DNA of 64,000 nucleotides, from contig CAJSYI010000005.1 of NCBI GenBank assembly GCA_910573745.1, positions 1 to 64,000 on the forward strand. Direction: 5' to 3'. Shown piece after piece: positions 53,675-61,173 of this stretch; the stretch's first letter is position 1; every line of letters starts with the position of its first letter. This DNA comes from Muribaculaceae bacterium (GTDB lineage Bacteria > Bacteroidota > Bacteroidia > Bacteroidales > Muribaculaceae). Both the position numbers and the translations under genes were made by a program. The notes under the pieces were generated by a model, which saw only the letters and a program-made list of their open reading frames with translations, had not been told where the DNA came from and searched no databases.

Positions 53675-54448
53675 TTATTTGAATTTTTGAATGAAGTTTA
53701 TCACGACTTTGAGCATATCTTGTGGAAGCATATTCAGTGCCATTTTTTGCATCTCAATCGGTATGCCCCAACGAGCTTCGGCAAGTGAGCCGACTATTGC
53801 AGCAAGGGTATCAGAATCTCCTCCGTGCCATACCGCATTACGGATTGCATCTTCAAAAGAGTTAGACTGATGACAAATGAAGAAAGCGAGAGGAACGCAT
53901 CCCCGACAGGTCTCATCGAAAACCCCACGAGCAGGCACATCCTTAGACCAGTTCTCTCCATAAGTCGATTCAACAAAATCGTATATTTCTCCGTCGCAGA
54001 ATGAGGGATACGACATTGTGCGTAATTTGAAGATAGCTCGCGCCACGGTAGAGGCTCCGATAAGGCCCTCAATATGATTGTGAGTAGGAGCTGCCGATGC
54101 GAGAGCAGCGCGGAGGGTTTGGGCTTCATCTTTAAACGCCCACCCACAAGGAGAGACGCGCATAGCTGCACCGTTTCCGAATGAATTGTACGGTTGGGGG
54201 TCATCGCTTTGTAGCCACCGAGAGAAAGAACCGCCATACGCGCCCATAGGACGCGGATATTTGCGACACCAATACAAGATGCTATCTTTGTAGCTTACGC
54301 CGCGTAGGATAGCGTCTGCAACGGCTACCGTGCATATTGTGTCATCGGTATAACTGCAATCTTTGTGAAAGAACTCGAAATTATAGTCATTCGTATTGTT
54401 GAACTCGAAACGAGAACCGGCAATGTCGCCTATTATTGCTCCTATCAT
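53675..54448 (-). CDS. ADP-ribosylglycohydrolase (DraG family)
   Basis: This 257-aa enzyme removes ADP-ribose from modified targets. The two-metal site is complete: IIGDIAGSRFEF at the N terminus, TDDT (34-37) and GGDSDT (209-214). The compact length matches phage and bacterial DraG proteins. It is encoded opposite to and converging with an ADP-ribosyltransferase-bearing head protein. By analogy to Tre1/Tri1-type pairs, where a DraG-like enzyme gives immunity to an ADP-ribosylating toxin, it may reverse the modification in the lysogen. It overlaps the upstream 79-aa gene by 4 bp. Confidence 0.93.
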   Translation of the reverse strand: MIGAIIGDIAGSRFEFNNTNDYNFEFFHKDCSYTDDTICTVAVADAILRGVSYKDSILYWCRKYPRPMGAYGGSFSRWLQSDDPQPYNSFGNGAAMRVSPCGWAFKDEAQTLRAALASAAPTHNHIEGLIGASTVARAIFKLRTMSYPSFCDGEIYDFVESTYGENWSKDVPARGVFDETCRGCVPLAFFICHQSNSFEDAIRNAVWHGGDSDTLAAIVGSLAEARWGIPIEMQKMALNMLPQDMLKVVINFIQKFK

Positions 54449-54684
54449 TGTTTGTCTTTGTTTTTTATATTTGACATACGCTGCAATGCACCGATGCGGA
54501 TAATGCAGCGTTTATTCTCGTAACAATCTTTGCCGCGAATGGCATTTGTGAGCGACTTGTATTTTATCCCGATTATATCATCGGGCACTTGAAGATATAT
54601 CGCTTTCAGAGAGCCGAAATAGAGGTCAGTCATTCCCTCGTGTGGCTTTTTGAAGTGAACGTGTACGACTTTCGATGATTCCAT
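54445..54684 (-). CDS. Small hypothetical protein, first gene of the glycohydrolase transcript
   Basis: This 79-aa basic protein (MESSKVVHVHFKKPHEGMTD at the start) is coupled to the glycohydrolase by ATGA. An AACGCAA box precedes its start and a promoter element lies 26 bp upstream. The function is unknown. Confidence 0.65.
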   Translation of the reverse strand: MESSKVVHVHFKKPHEGMTDLYFGSLKAIYLQVPDDIIGIKYKSLTNAIRGKDCYENKRCIIRIGALQRMSNIKNKDKQ

Positions 54685-54814
54685 AATTGCGTTGAATTTT
54701 AAGGTATTGCAAAATTACTCATTTCCTTGCGAATCCTCGCATTTCAGCCGTATAAATGTAGATTCTATCGACTGAAAGCGAGAAATGCGAAATAGGCTAA
54801 TCTGACAAAGCCTA
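54685..54814 (-). promoter_or_regulatory. Promoter and inverted repeat of the glycohydrolase transcript
   Basis: Read leftward, TAATTTTG (54710-54717) is a -7 consensus match. Upstream of it TCGCATTTC (54737-54745) and GAAATGCGA (54782-54790) form a perfect 9-bp inverted repeat spanning the -33 zone. No TTTG -33 box is seen. This suggests the glycohydrolase is expressed from its own, possibly regulated, promoter. Confidence 0.6.
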
Positions 54815-55201
54815 TCAAATATTAAGTTTCGGATACATCAATGAGTAATATCGTTCAAGTGCGCGGCGATAAGCGGCAGTTTCAAGTGTGATTAACTCTT
54901 TGAGCCATCCTTTTGGGTCAGTTCCCCACGATTCTTCAATGCGTGCGAGTTTTTCATCATCGCATTCATTGCCGAGAGCGCAATGCAGGTCATCAATCCA
55001 CGCTATCAAGTCAGAGTGATAATAATCCGGGTGCCACTTCTCGATGAAATCAGTTATACCGCTATCATCGAATATCTGAATCTCACGGTCATAGTAGGTT
55101 TTGCCGGAAGCGACATCGCGATATATCGTACCGTTGCTTATCGTTTTGATAACGTCAACTACGCTTATAACTTCGCCGGTTTCAATGATTAGTGCTTTCA
55201 T
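54815..55201 (-). CDS. Hypothetical acidic protein
   Basis: This 128-aa protein (MKALIIETGEVISVVDVIKT at the start) has a beta-rich N terminus and a helical C terminus (YHSDLIAWIDDLHCALGNEC). It lies 3 bp after a 57-aa gene. No function is assigned. Confidence 0.65.
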   Translation of the reverse strand: MKALIIETGEVISVVDVIKTISNGTIYRDVASGKTYYDREIQIFDDSGITDFIEKWHPDYYHSDLIAWIDDLHCALGNECDDEKLARIEESWGTDPKGWLKELITLETAAYRRALERYYSLMYPKLNI

Positions 55202-55204
55202 CTT

Positions 55205-55378
55205 TCAGTCCTCCCAATCAATATCCGGGTCATTCAAAATTCGAGTTAGAATCTCACGACAACGTGGAGTATCAGCCTCACGTATGTACTGACGGATAGA
55301 ACTACGGTATGTCGTTGAATATGCAAGCTCGATAAGTTCCTCATCATTTGCGGTGAGTTTTTCTTTACTGTCTGCCAT
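55205..55378 (-). CDS. Small acidic helical protein
   Basis: This 57-aa protein (MADSKEKLTANDEELIELAY at the start) fills the space between its neighbours with 3 bp to spare downstream. It is a plausible small moron gene; the function is unknown. Confidence 0.6.
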   Translation of the reverse strand: MADSKEKLTANDEELIELAYSTTYRSSIRQYIREADTPRCREILTRILNDPDIDWED

Positions 55379-55395
55379 TATGCTTGTTTTTATGG

Positions 55396-55426
55396 GCGAG
55401 AGGCAGCGGCTAACGCCACCTCTCGC
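55396..55426. repeat. Stem-loop between moron genes
   Basis: GCGAGAGG (55396-55403) pairs with CCTCTCGC (55419-55426), with an inner GGC-TAAC-GCC hairpin. No T-run follows in either direction, so this is an RNA-processing or attenuating structure rather than a clear terminator. Confidence 0.5.
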
Positions 55427-55444
55427 GCCGGTTGATGATTTGTG

Positions 55445-56347
55445 TTAGATGTTGAATTGCTCGTTGAGAAACTGAACCATTGCGCGATTCTGCGGCATAA
55501 GAGCCGGAATATCCATTGAATCCGCTTTGTAGAGGTCAGTCGCGGCGTTATACAAGTCCCACGCTGAAAGGTGAGCCGATTCGTGATACTTCAGTAACAA
55601 GCTCTCGGTGAATTTCGTTATCTGCGCTTGATTGAGCGGATAGACGCGATTCTCTTTGATTGCCAGGTATGCAGAATCGCACTTGACGCGGATAGCTGTC
55701 AGCATACCGATGAGCAAGAGTGCTTGTTGTGCGCCGACTTCAATTTCTTTCATACGCTCGATTTTCTCACGCTCGGTAACGATGATTTTACGAGCGTCAA
55801 CGAGCCACGATTTAACGACATCGAGAACTTGCGGAATCGTTATCGCCTCGCCTCGACCTTTACCGCGCTCGCTGTATGTGGCTATGTATTTGTCAGCACA
55901 CAGCATCGTTTGATTATGGCATATCTTCACCATATTGCCGAATCCGACTTGAATGCCTTTCTGATGAAAAGCGACTGCGAGGTTTGTTGTCTTTTCCTCA
56001 TCGTCAAAGTCCGTGATTCTGATGTTAGCGAAGACGCGGCGCAATATGTGAGCTTCAAAAGCTCTTTCGCCGTACTGTGCTTCGACTTGCGGAAGCAGCA
56101 CAACGCCGGGAGTGCTACGGTCTTTGTTCTGCGCGGCGAAGAGGTCGTAAACCTCAACATTGTAGCCAAGATTGGTGCATTCGTTGATGAGCGTGTTAAG
56201 CAGCTCGAAGTGATAGATGCCACGGAGCGGTTTGCCGTAAACATCGTTTTCGCGGTGGGTACGCTCTAATTGAGCGAGTGAGAGCGTTTGAACTTTCGCC
56301 TTGTCGAAGTCAAACATCTTGTTTTCGAGAGTTGTTTCAGTAACCAT
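55445..56347 (-). CDS. DUF932-like phage/plasmid protein
   Basis: This 300-aa protein resembles plasmid/phage DUF932-type proteins in segments such as LLPQVEAQYGERAFEAHILR and AFHQKGIQVGFGNMVKICHN, but the match is by eye. The start at 56347 follows an AACGCAA box directly; an earlier Met would overlap the neighbouring gene. It is the largest gene of the leftward island. Related proteins sit near DNA-modification or anti-restriction loci in plasmids, and no activity is proven. Confidence 0.6.
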   Translation of the reverse strand: MVTETTLENKMFDFDKAKVQTLSLAQLERTHRENDVYGKPLRGIYHFELLNTLINECTNLGYNVEVYDLFAAQNKDRSTPGVVLLPQVEAQYGERAFEAHILRRVFANIRITDFDDEEKTTNLAVAFHQKGIQVGFGNMVKICHNQTMLCADKYIATYSERGKGRGEAITIPQVLDVVKSWLVDARKIIVTEREKIERMKEIEVGAQQALLLIGMLTAIRVKCDSAYLAIKENRVYPLNQAQITKFTESLLLKYHESAHLSAWDLYNAATDLYKADSMDIPALMPQNRAMVQFLNEQFNI

Positions 56348-56367
56348 TTGCGTTGTATTTAGAGTTA

Positions 56368-56607
56368 TTATTTTACTTCTTTTAGCGTCACACAATCATA
56401 GTAACGACCCGATATGCTGAAGCTCTTATTAATGGCATTGATTAGCGATTTGATAGTTTTGGGCTTACGAGATATGCGAGAATCGCGACTATTGCCAATC
56501 TCCAATGTATAGCTGAAATATTCAGTCAATTCATCAAGAGTGCCGGACACTTCACGCTCACTTCTGATTGTGGAGCGAATGACGGTATATATCTTTTTCG
56601 TTGCCAT
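56368..56607 (-). CDS. Small hypothetical protein
   Basis: This 79-aa basic protein (MATKKIYTVIRSTIRSEREV at the start) has a C-terminal helix and a tail SGRYYDCVTLKEVK. It lies 12 bp from its upstream neighbour. Unknown. Confidence 0.6.
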   Translation of the reverse strand: MATKKIYTVIRSTIRSEREVSGTLDELTEYFSYTLEIGNSRDSRISRKPKTIKSLINAINKSFSISGRYYDCVTLKEVK

Positions 56608-56618
56608 GTCACTATGCT

Positions 56619-56828
56619 TTAGAATTTATCGACTGCCAAGCCTTTGGGATTCATCGAGAGTGAGAATCCGGCATCGGTGAGTTGCTTGATAACACTCGCG
56701 TTGCTCTGATGAATGAGAATTGCGTATGTGTGCGAGTAGTTATCATTGACCGGCACATTGAAAGACACGGTAATTGAGTTGCTTTTGCTGATGATGCCGA
56801 TTGCTTCGGCGAGATATTCGGGTTTCAT
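56619..56828 (-). CDS. Small hypothetical protein
   Basis: This 69-aa protein (MKPEYLAEAIGIISKSNSIT at the start) has alternating beta and alpha segments. An AACGCAA box stands directly before the ATG. Unknown. Confidence 0.6.
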   Translation of the reverse strand: MKPEYLAEAIGIISKSNSITVSFNVPVNDNYSHTYAILIHQSNASVIKQLTDAGFSLSMNPKGLAVDKF

Positions 56829-56853
56829 TTGCGTTGAGATTGAGGGTTGATGT

Positions 56854-57009
56854 TTAGAAGTCAGCTTTGAGTTTGAGAAGACGCAGGCACTCTTTCAATT
56901 CGCTGTCGGTGTACTTGCTTGCCATCTCTTTTGAGATGCAGTTGAGATTAGCGGCTAACTCGATAGCTCTCTCTCGGCTCACTTTGATTGTTTTCTTTCG
57001 CATTTTCAT
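56854..57009 (-). CDS. Small basic protein, first gene of the leftward island
   Basis: This 51-aa protein (MKMRKKTIKVSRERAIELAA at the start) has a basic N terminus and a helical body. It starts 33 bp after a well-matched promoter. A second Met two codons later is possible. It could be a small DNA-binding regulator, but no HTH is clear. Confidence 0.6.
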   Translation of the reverse strand: MKMRKKTIKVSRERAIELAANLNCISKEMASKYTDSELKECLRLLKLKADF

Positions 57010-57041
57010 TTTCGTTATCTATTAAGTATTGTTTGATACTG

Positions 57042-57073
57042 CAAAGTTATAGACTATCCTAATAATAGGCAAC
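57042..57073 (-). promoter_or_regulatory. Leftward promoter of the moron island
   Basis: On the minus strand GTTG (57070-57073) and TAACTTTG (57042-57049) are 20 bp apart, a strong Bacteroidetes promoter match. CCTA-N4-TAGG fills part of the spacer, where a bound protein would block polymerase. Confidence 0.7.
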
Positions 57074-57201
57074 TATTTTAGTGGCTATTTTTCAAGAAAA
57101 TTTCGCTTAAATTCCTATTTTACTTATAGGTAGCGACTTGTGAGAAATAAAAATTGTGTAATTTTTCATAACCTAATAGGTATTATATAAAAATTTCTGC
57201 C

Positions 57202-57209
57202 TATCTTTG
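57202..57209 (+). promoter_or_regulatory. -7 element of the capsid operon promoter
   Basis: TATCTTTG matches TAnnTTTG, 37 bp before the scaffold start. The -33 zone holds the shared ACCTAATAGGTA motif instead of TTTG, as at the other late promoter. Confidence 0.6.
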
Positions 57210-57246
57210 CGCGTACTGAATATTCAAACATCAATCGCACATTGCA

Positions 57247-57843
57247 ATGAAGAAGAAATTATTGGCGGCATTGACCGCAAAATGTAAGCAATACGGACTT
57301 ACACCCAAAGCAATCGAAGAACTCGTTGAAATCGGAGCTTCAGGCCTCACGGAAGAAGCTACCGATGACGAAATAGCCGCAAAAGTGGATTCGCTCGTTC
57401 CCTACGCAAAAGCGATGCAAGGGGAGATAACGAGGAAGTCACGCAAAAAATCATCTGCCAAGCCATCCAAAGATGAGGGCGACGGAGAGGAAGAAGACGG
57501 CGAAACCGGCGAAGATGACGAACCGGCATGGATGAAAAAAGTTAATGAACGACTTGAAGCACTCGAAACCGAGAACAAGACGCTCAAAGAAGAAAAAGCC
57601 AAGACGGAACGCGCCTCGCTTATCGCTGACAAGGCAAAGAAGCTCGGAATCCCCGAATATCTCGTAAAGCGAATGTCATTCGCCGAAGATGCTGACCTCG
57701 ACAAGGAGCTATCCGACCTTAAACAAGACCTTGTTAACAACAATCTCATGCCGAAAGACCGTTCGCATGAACTCGGAACTTCTGAAGAAGAAGCGAAAGC
57801 GGCTGCCGAAGCCTGGGCGCAGACGCTCCCCGACAAAAAGTAA
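57247..57843 (+). CDS. Putative capsid scaffolding protein
   Basis: This 198-aa, very acidic, helical and coiled-coil protein (KDEGDGEEEDGETGEDDEPA, then ERLEALETENKTLKEEKAKT) lies two genes before the major capsid protein. Composition and place are typical of scaffold proteins that guide procapsid assembly. Confidence 0.75.
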   Translation: MKKKLLAALTAKCKQYGLTPKAIEELVEIGASGLTEEATDDEIAAKVDSLVPYAKAMQGEITRKSRKKSSAKPSKDEGDGEEEDGETGEDDEPAWMKKVNERLEALETENKTLKEEKAKTERASLIADKAKKLGIPEYLVKRMSFAEDADLDKELSDLKQDLVNNNLMPKDRSHELGTSEEEAKAAAEAWAQTLPDKK

Positions 57844-57878
57844 GGTCAATTATCAACTTCTAATTCATCAACCCTACA

Positions 57879-58493
57879 ATGGCTATTGAATTTAAGACAC
57901 AACAGATTCCGGGTCGTTTCCCGGAGATTTGGCGCGGTGAATGCAAAATGCTCCCCGGTGGCTTCAAGCCTGTGCAGGAATTTCCGAACGGAACAGTAGT
58001 GCGCCGCGCAACGCCTTTGTATGTCGATTTTGACGCTATGACTGCCGCAGTCTGCAAGACAGCGACTGTACTCAACGGCGGCACCACAAAGGAAGTGAGA
58101 GTCCCCAAAGGTCACTATTTCGTGAATGGTGACAAAATCATTAAGCACGGTGCAGATGCGCTCGGAGAAATTGACACTATCGACCGAAGCAACGATGCCT
58201 ACGACATTCTGAAGCTCAAAGCGGCATACACCGGCATCAAAGCCGATGATGTCATTGCCGAGGGTATCGCAGACACCGAGGGCGAAGCAGCTACAACCAC
58301 AAACCGTGTACGCTACACCCCCAACAACATCAACGGCGAAGACAAAGAGTTTACCGGGCGCGGACTGCCTACGCTCGATGCCGCTTACGAAGCCGTAGTA
58401 CTCGTGCCGTCACTTCTCTTCCCGATGCTGCCGGAATGGTTAACCGGCATCGCGCTCAAAAACAACCCCAACATCATCTACATTAAACAGTAA
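57879..58493 (+). CDS. Probable capsid accessory (head decoration or fiber) protein
   Basis: This 204-aa beta-rich protein has a conserved N-terminal segment (QIPGRFPEIWRGECKMLPGG) and KVxVPKGHYF-like features (EVRVPKGHYFVNGDKIIKHG). It lies directly before the major capsid gene, the usual place for decoration proteins. The exact family is not certain. Confidence 0.65.
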   Translation: MAIEFKTQQIPGRFPEIWRGECKMLPGGFKPVQEFPNGTVVRRATPLYVDFDAMTAAVCKTATVLNGGTTKEVRVPKGHYFVNGDKIIKHGADALGEIDTIDRSNDAYDILKLKAAYTGIKADDVIAEGIADTEGEAATTTNRVRYTPNNINGEDKEFTGRGLPTLDAAYEAVVLVPSLLFPMLPEWLTGIALKNNPNIIYIKQ

Positions 58494-58498
58494 TCGCT

Positions 58499-59611
58499 AT
58501 GCCACCTAAAGAATTTTTATATAGCTCCGTGTTCGGAGACCTCACAAAAGAGGTGCAGATTCGATTCGATGCTGCAAGCAAACTCAACAAGCAGCTTTTC
58601 GACCAAGTAATCTTCGAGCGATTCATGCACTGGGATGACCCCACAATCGAACTCGACTTTGAGGAGCTTATCGGCAAATACAATATCACGATAGCCGCAC
58701 CGACTATCGGTGAAAATGCCGCCGAGCCGATTATGGGTACTTCGGGTGTTGAAACGCTCAAAGAAACGCTCGTAAATCACGCGCTCACGCTCCCGATGCT
58801 GATGAAGACCTATCGAAAGATTCTTTCGTTACTCAACAGCAATCTAATCAAAGACGAAGACAAAAAGAATCGCCTCATAAGCATTATGATGGGCGACATT
58901 CAGACCGTAGTCAATGCCGTTTACGGCAAGCTCGATATGATTTTCCTCGGCGCACTCTCGAATGAGGGCAAATTCGTCTTCGATGAAACGACCAACCCGG
59001 AGGGCGGTGTCAAAGGCTCTATCTCGTTCAATCAGCCGGGCGAGAACATCGCAAGCTGCAAAACCGCGTGGACGCTCGAAAACATCGATACCGTAGATTG
59101 TTTCGAGGACATTCAAGCGATACTTGACGCATCGCAGGATAAAGTCGCGCTTGCAAAGGCACTCCTTTCGCCCTCGCGAATCTCGTATATGTGCCGCACC
59201 AAGAAGATGAAGCAGTTGATTTGGGGCGCAGACAAATCATCGAAGCCGGTACTTCTCCGCGACATCAACGACTTCATGGAAACGAACAATTACCCGGTAT
59301 TCGAGCCGATTCGCCGTATTGTCCGCATTCAGAAAGGGCGTGAGGCTATTCCTTACGCTCCTTGGAATCAAGACAACATCGTATTCGTGCCTGCCGGCGA
59401 ACTCGGCGTTGTCAAGAATGCCTACTCGGATTGTGAGCTGAAGCCGGACGAGGGAGTTTCATACTCCAAGTATGGCCGTATCGTCACTTCGCTTTGGAGT
59501 GTCGGTCAGAAAGAAGGCTCGAAGCATACCGAGTACACCAAAGCCGAATCACAGTCGCTGCCGGTCATAACCGAAATGAACGGCATCTACACCCTCAAAA
59601 CCGTAGCATAG
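58499..59611 (+). CDS. Major capsid protein
   Basis: This 370-aa protein has the HK97-type size and layout: an N-terminal arm (PPKEFLYSSVFGDLTKEVQI), a long helical and beta core, and a C-terminal part with SVGQKEGSKHTEYTKAES. Its place between scaffold/decoration and connector genes identifies it as the shell protein. Confidence 0.85.
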   Translation: MPPKEFLYSSVFGDLTKEVQIRFDAASKLNKQLFDQVIFERFMHWDDPTIELDFEELIGKYNITIAAPTIGENAAEPIMGTSGVETLKETLVNHALTLPMLMKTYRKILSLLNSNLIKDEDKKNRLISIMMGDIQTVVNAVYGKLDMIFLGALSNEGKFVFDETTNPEGGVKGSISFNQPGENIASCKTAWTLENIDTVDCFEDIQAILDASQDKVALAKALLSPSRISYMCRTKKMKQLIWGADKSSKPVLLRDINDFMETNNYPVFEPIRRIVRIQKGREAIPYAPWNQDNIVFVPAGELGVVKNAYSDCELKPDEGVSYSKYGRIVTSLWSVGQKEGSKHTEYTKAESQSLPVITEMNGIYTLKTVA

Positions 59612-59618
59612 TAAAGCC

Positions 59619-59951
59619 GTGAAGAATCTCGAAGCGTTAAGCCACCTTTGCAATGCTATCGTGAATACCTTTTACCCGGATAGCGCGACACTCAAATTCG
59701 CGCTATTCAATGAGGGTATCGACCCACAAGCGGAAGCCACACCGAAAGATGCAACAATCTTTCGGGTGGCAATCCGCATTGTCATGGGTTATGTCGAGAG
59801 CAGCCGGAGCGAGAATGGCGTGTCAACTTCCGTTCGCGAAGATGCCGTGAAAGAATCGCTCGCTTTTTGGTGCAAGCAATACGGACTTGACGCAGACGAG
59901 GAACTAAACGACTATCTACGGACTATTGATGATGCTACTAACTTTTGGTGA
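59619..59951 (+). CDS. Head-tail connector protein
   Basis: This 110-aa helical protein uses a GTG start. It contains FRVAIRIVMGYVESSRSENG and a C-terminal helix. Size and position right after the capsid gene match the first connector (gp6/gp15-like) family. Confidence 0.75.
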   Translation: MKNLEALSHLCNAIVNTFYPDSATLKFALFNEGIDPQAEATPKDATIFRVAIRIVMGYVESSRSENGVSTSVREDAVKESLAFWCKQYGLDADEELNDYLRTIDDATNFW

Positions 59952-59953
59952 GA

Positions 59954-60268
59954 ATGAGAACAAACGGCACACTTCAATATCAGATAATCGTACCCGGCGA
60001 GGTAAACGAGTTTGGAGAGCCTACCGAAGCCACTACCGTATGGAGTGACCCGATAGCTTGCTCAATCAAAACGAACTCTGACAACCGCAAGGGCAAGTAC
60101 GAAGACGGCGAGTTTCGCATGGCATCATTCACCGTGCTTATCGAGAATGACGAAACAGCACAGTTTGACCGCGTGAAGCTGACCCGGCACTCTGAAGAAC
60201 TTGGCGAATATCGGGTAATGAACCGTGAGCCGCTGACAACTGTAGGACGCATTCAGATAGTTGTGTAA
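59954..60268 (+). CDS. Head-tail adaptor (stopper-like) protein
   Basis: This 104-aa beta-rich protein has YQIIVPGEVNEFGEPTEATT and ends RVMNREPLTTVGRIQIVV, the layout of SPP1 gp16-like stoppers. The ATG at 59954 avoids overlap with the connector; a TTG nine bases earlier is possible. It overlaps the next gene at the stop. Confidence 0.75.
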   Translation: MRTNGTLQYQIIVPGEVNEFGEPTEATTVWSDPIACSIKTNSDNRKGKYEDGEFRMASFTVLIENDETAQFDRVKLTRHSEELGEYRVMNREPLTTVGRIQIVV

Positions 60269-60762
60269 TGGCAAAGACAACGCAGACACACGGCAAATAC
60301 AAAGGCGTGTTGGTATCAAAGACCGACACACGCAAGCTGTATCAATCGCTGAAGATTAAGCGAAAGGAGCTTATAGCGCATATCGTTAAGCAATTTTCGT
60401 ATATCGGCGAGGCTTGCATCAAAATTGCGCGTGAAAGCGGAGATTACAACGACATTACCGGCAATCTACGAAGCTCTATCGGGTATGTGATTCTCGTTGA
60501 CGGCGAAGTTAAGGTGCATGGCGCGACAAAACAGTATTCCGGCAAACAAGGTAATGGGGCGCAAGGCGTGGCAGAGGGTCAAGCTCTCTTAAAGCGACTG
60601 CAATCTAAATTTCCTTGGGGCGTAGTGCTGATTGTGTGCGCCGGTATGGAGTATGCCGCTTATGTCGAAAACGTGCGTGGCAAAAACGTACTCGCATCTG
60701 CCGAACTCGAAGCCGAAAGACTACTTAACAAACTTCTCAAAGGATATATAACGCCACAATGA
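60268..60762 (+). CDS. HK97 gp10-like tail-joining protein
   Basis: This 164-aa protein has the family pattern TGNLRSSIGYVILVDGEVKV and VLIVCAGMEYAAYVENVRGK. It probably helps join tail to head. It overlaps both neighbours by a few bases. Confidence 0.85.
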   Translation: MAKTTQTHGKYKGVLVSKTDTRKLYQSLKIKRKELIAHIVKQFSYIGEACIKIARESGDYNDITGNLRSSIGYVILVDGEVKVHGATKQYSGKQGNGAQGVAEGQALLKRLQSKFPWGVVLIVCAGMEYAAYVENVRGKNVLASAELEAERLLNKLLKGYITPQ

Positions 60763-61169
60763 CGAAAACGGAAATAGACTTTGAGCGTGACTTCTATACG
60801 CTCGTGAAGAACAGCAAACTTGGCTCTGCAATTCGTGGTAGCGTTTACCGAAGCGATATGCGCCCGGACAACGCTAATAGCGAAGATTTGGTTGTCAAGT
60901 TTCTTGCCGGGACTGACGAACAAGTGCAGTCCGGCACGATGCTCATTCACATCTATGTGCCTGACATTGCCAACAACAGCGGTCGCAAGGTCGAAGACAA
61001 AGCGAGAGTCGGGGTATTGGAAAGCGCGATTATTGAGTTTGTGAAGAATTGCGAAGACACCGAGTATCTGATTAAGTGTGACGGACTTCCGAAATCAACG
61101 GAACTCACCGAGAATATAGAGCAACATCTAATAGTAGCACGATTAAAATTTCAACGATTAACACAGTAA
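60759..61169 (+). CDS. Tail terminator/completion protein
   Basis: This 136-aa protein carries SKLGSAIRGSVYRSDMRPDN and VQSGTMLIHIYVPDIANNSG. Its size and place between gp10-like and tail tube genes match tail-completion (gp17-like) proteins that cap the tail tube. Confidence 0.75.
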   Translation: MTKTEIDFERDFYTLVKNSKLGSAIRGSVYRSDMRPDNANSEDLVVKFLAGTDEQVQSGTMLIHIYVPDIANNSGRKVEDKARVGVLESAIIEFVKNCEDTEYLIKCDGLPKSTELTENIEQHLIVARLKFQRLTQ

Positions 61170-61173
61170 GATT

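Larger units (their letters stand above)
57010..57246. promoter_or_regulatory. Divergent control region between the moron island and capsid operon
   Basis: It contains CCTA-N4-TAGG (57058-57069) between the leftward promoter boxes, CCTAT-N7-ATAGG (57114-57130), and ACCTAATAGGTATTATA (57171-57187) upstream of the rightward -7 box. The three related half-sites suggest one regulator binding at several places. Confidence 0.55.

Noticed and set aside
55628-56269. 213-codon rightward open frame inside the island
   Set aside because: Antisense to the 300-aa DUF932-like gene, with no upstream start signal.
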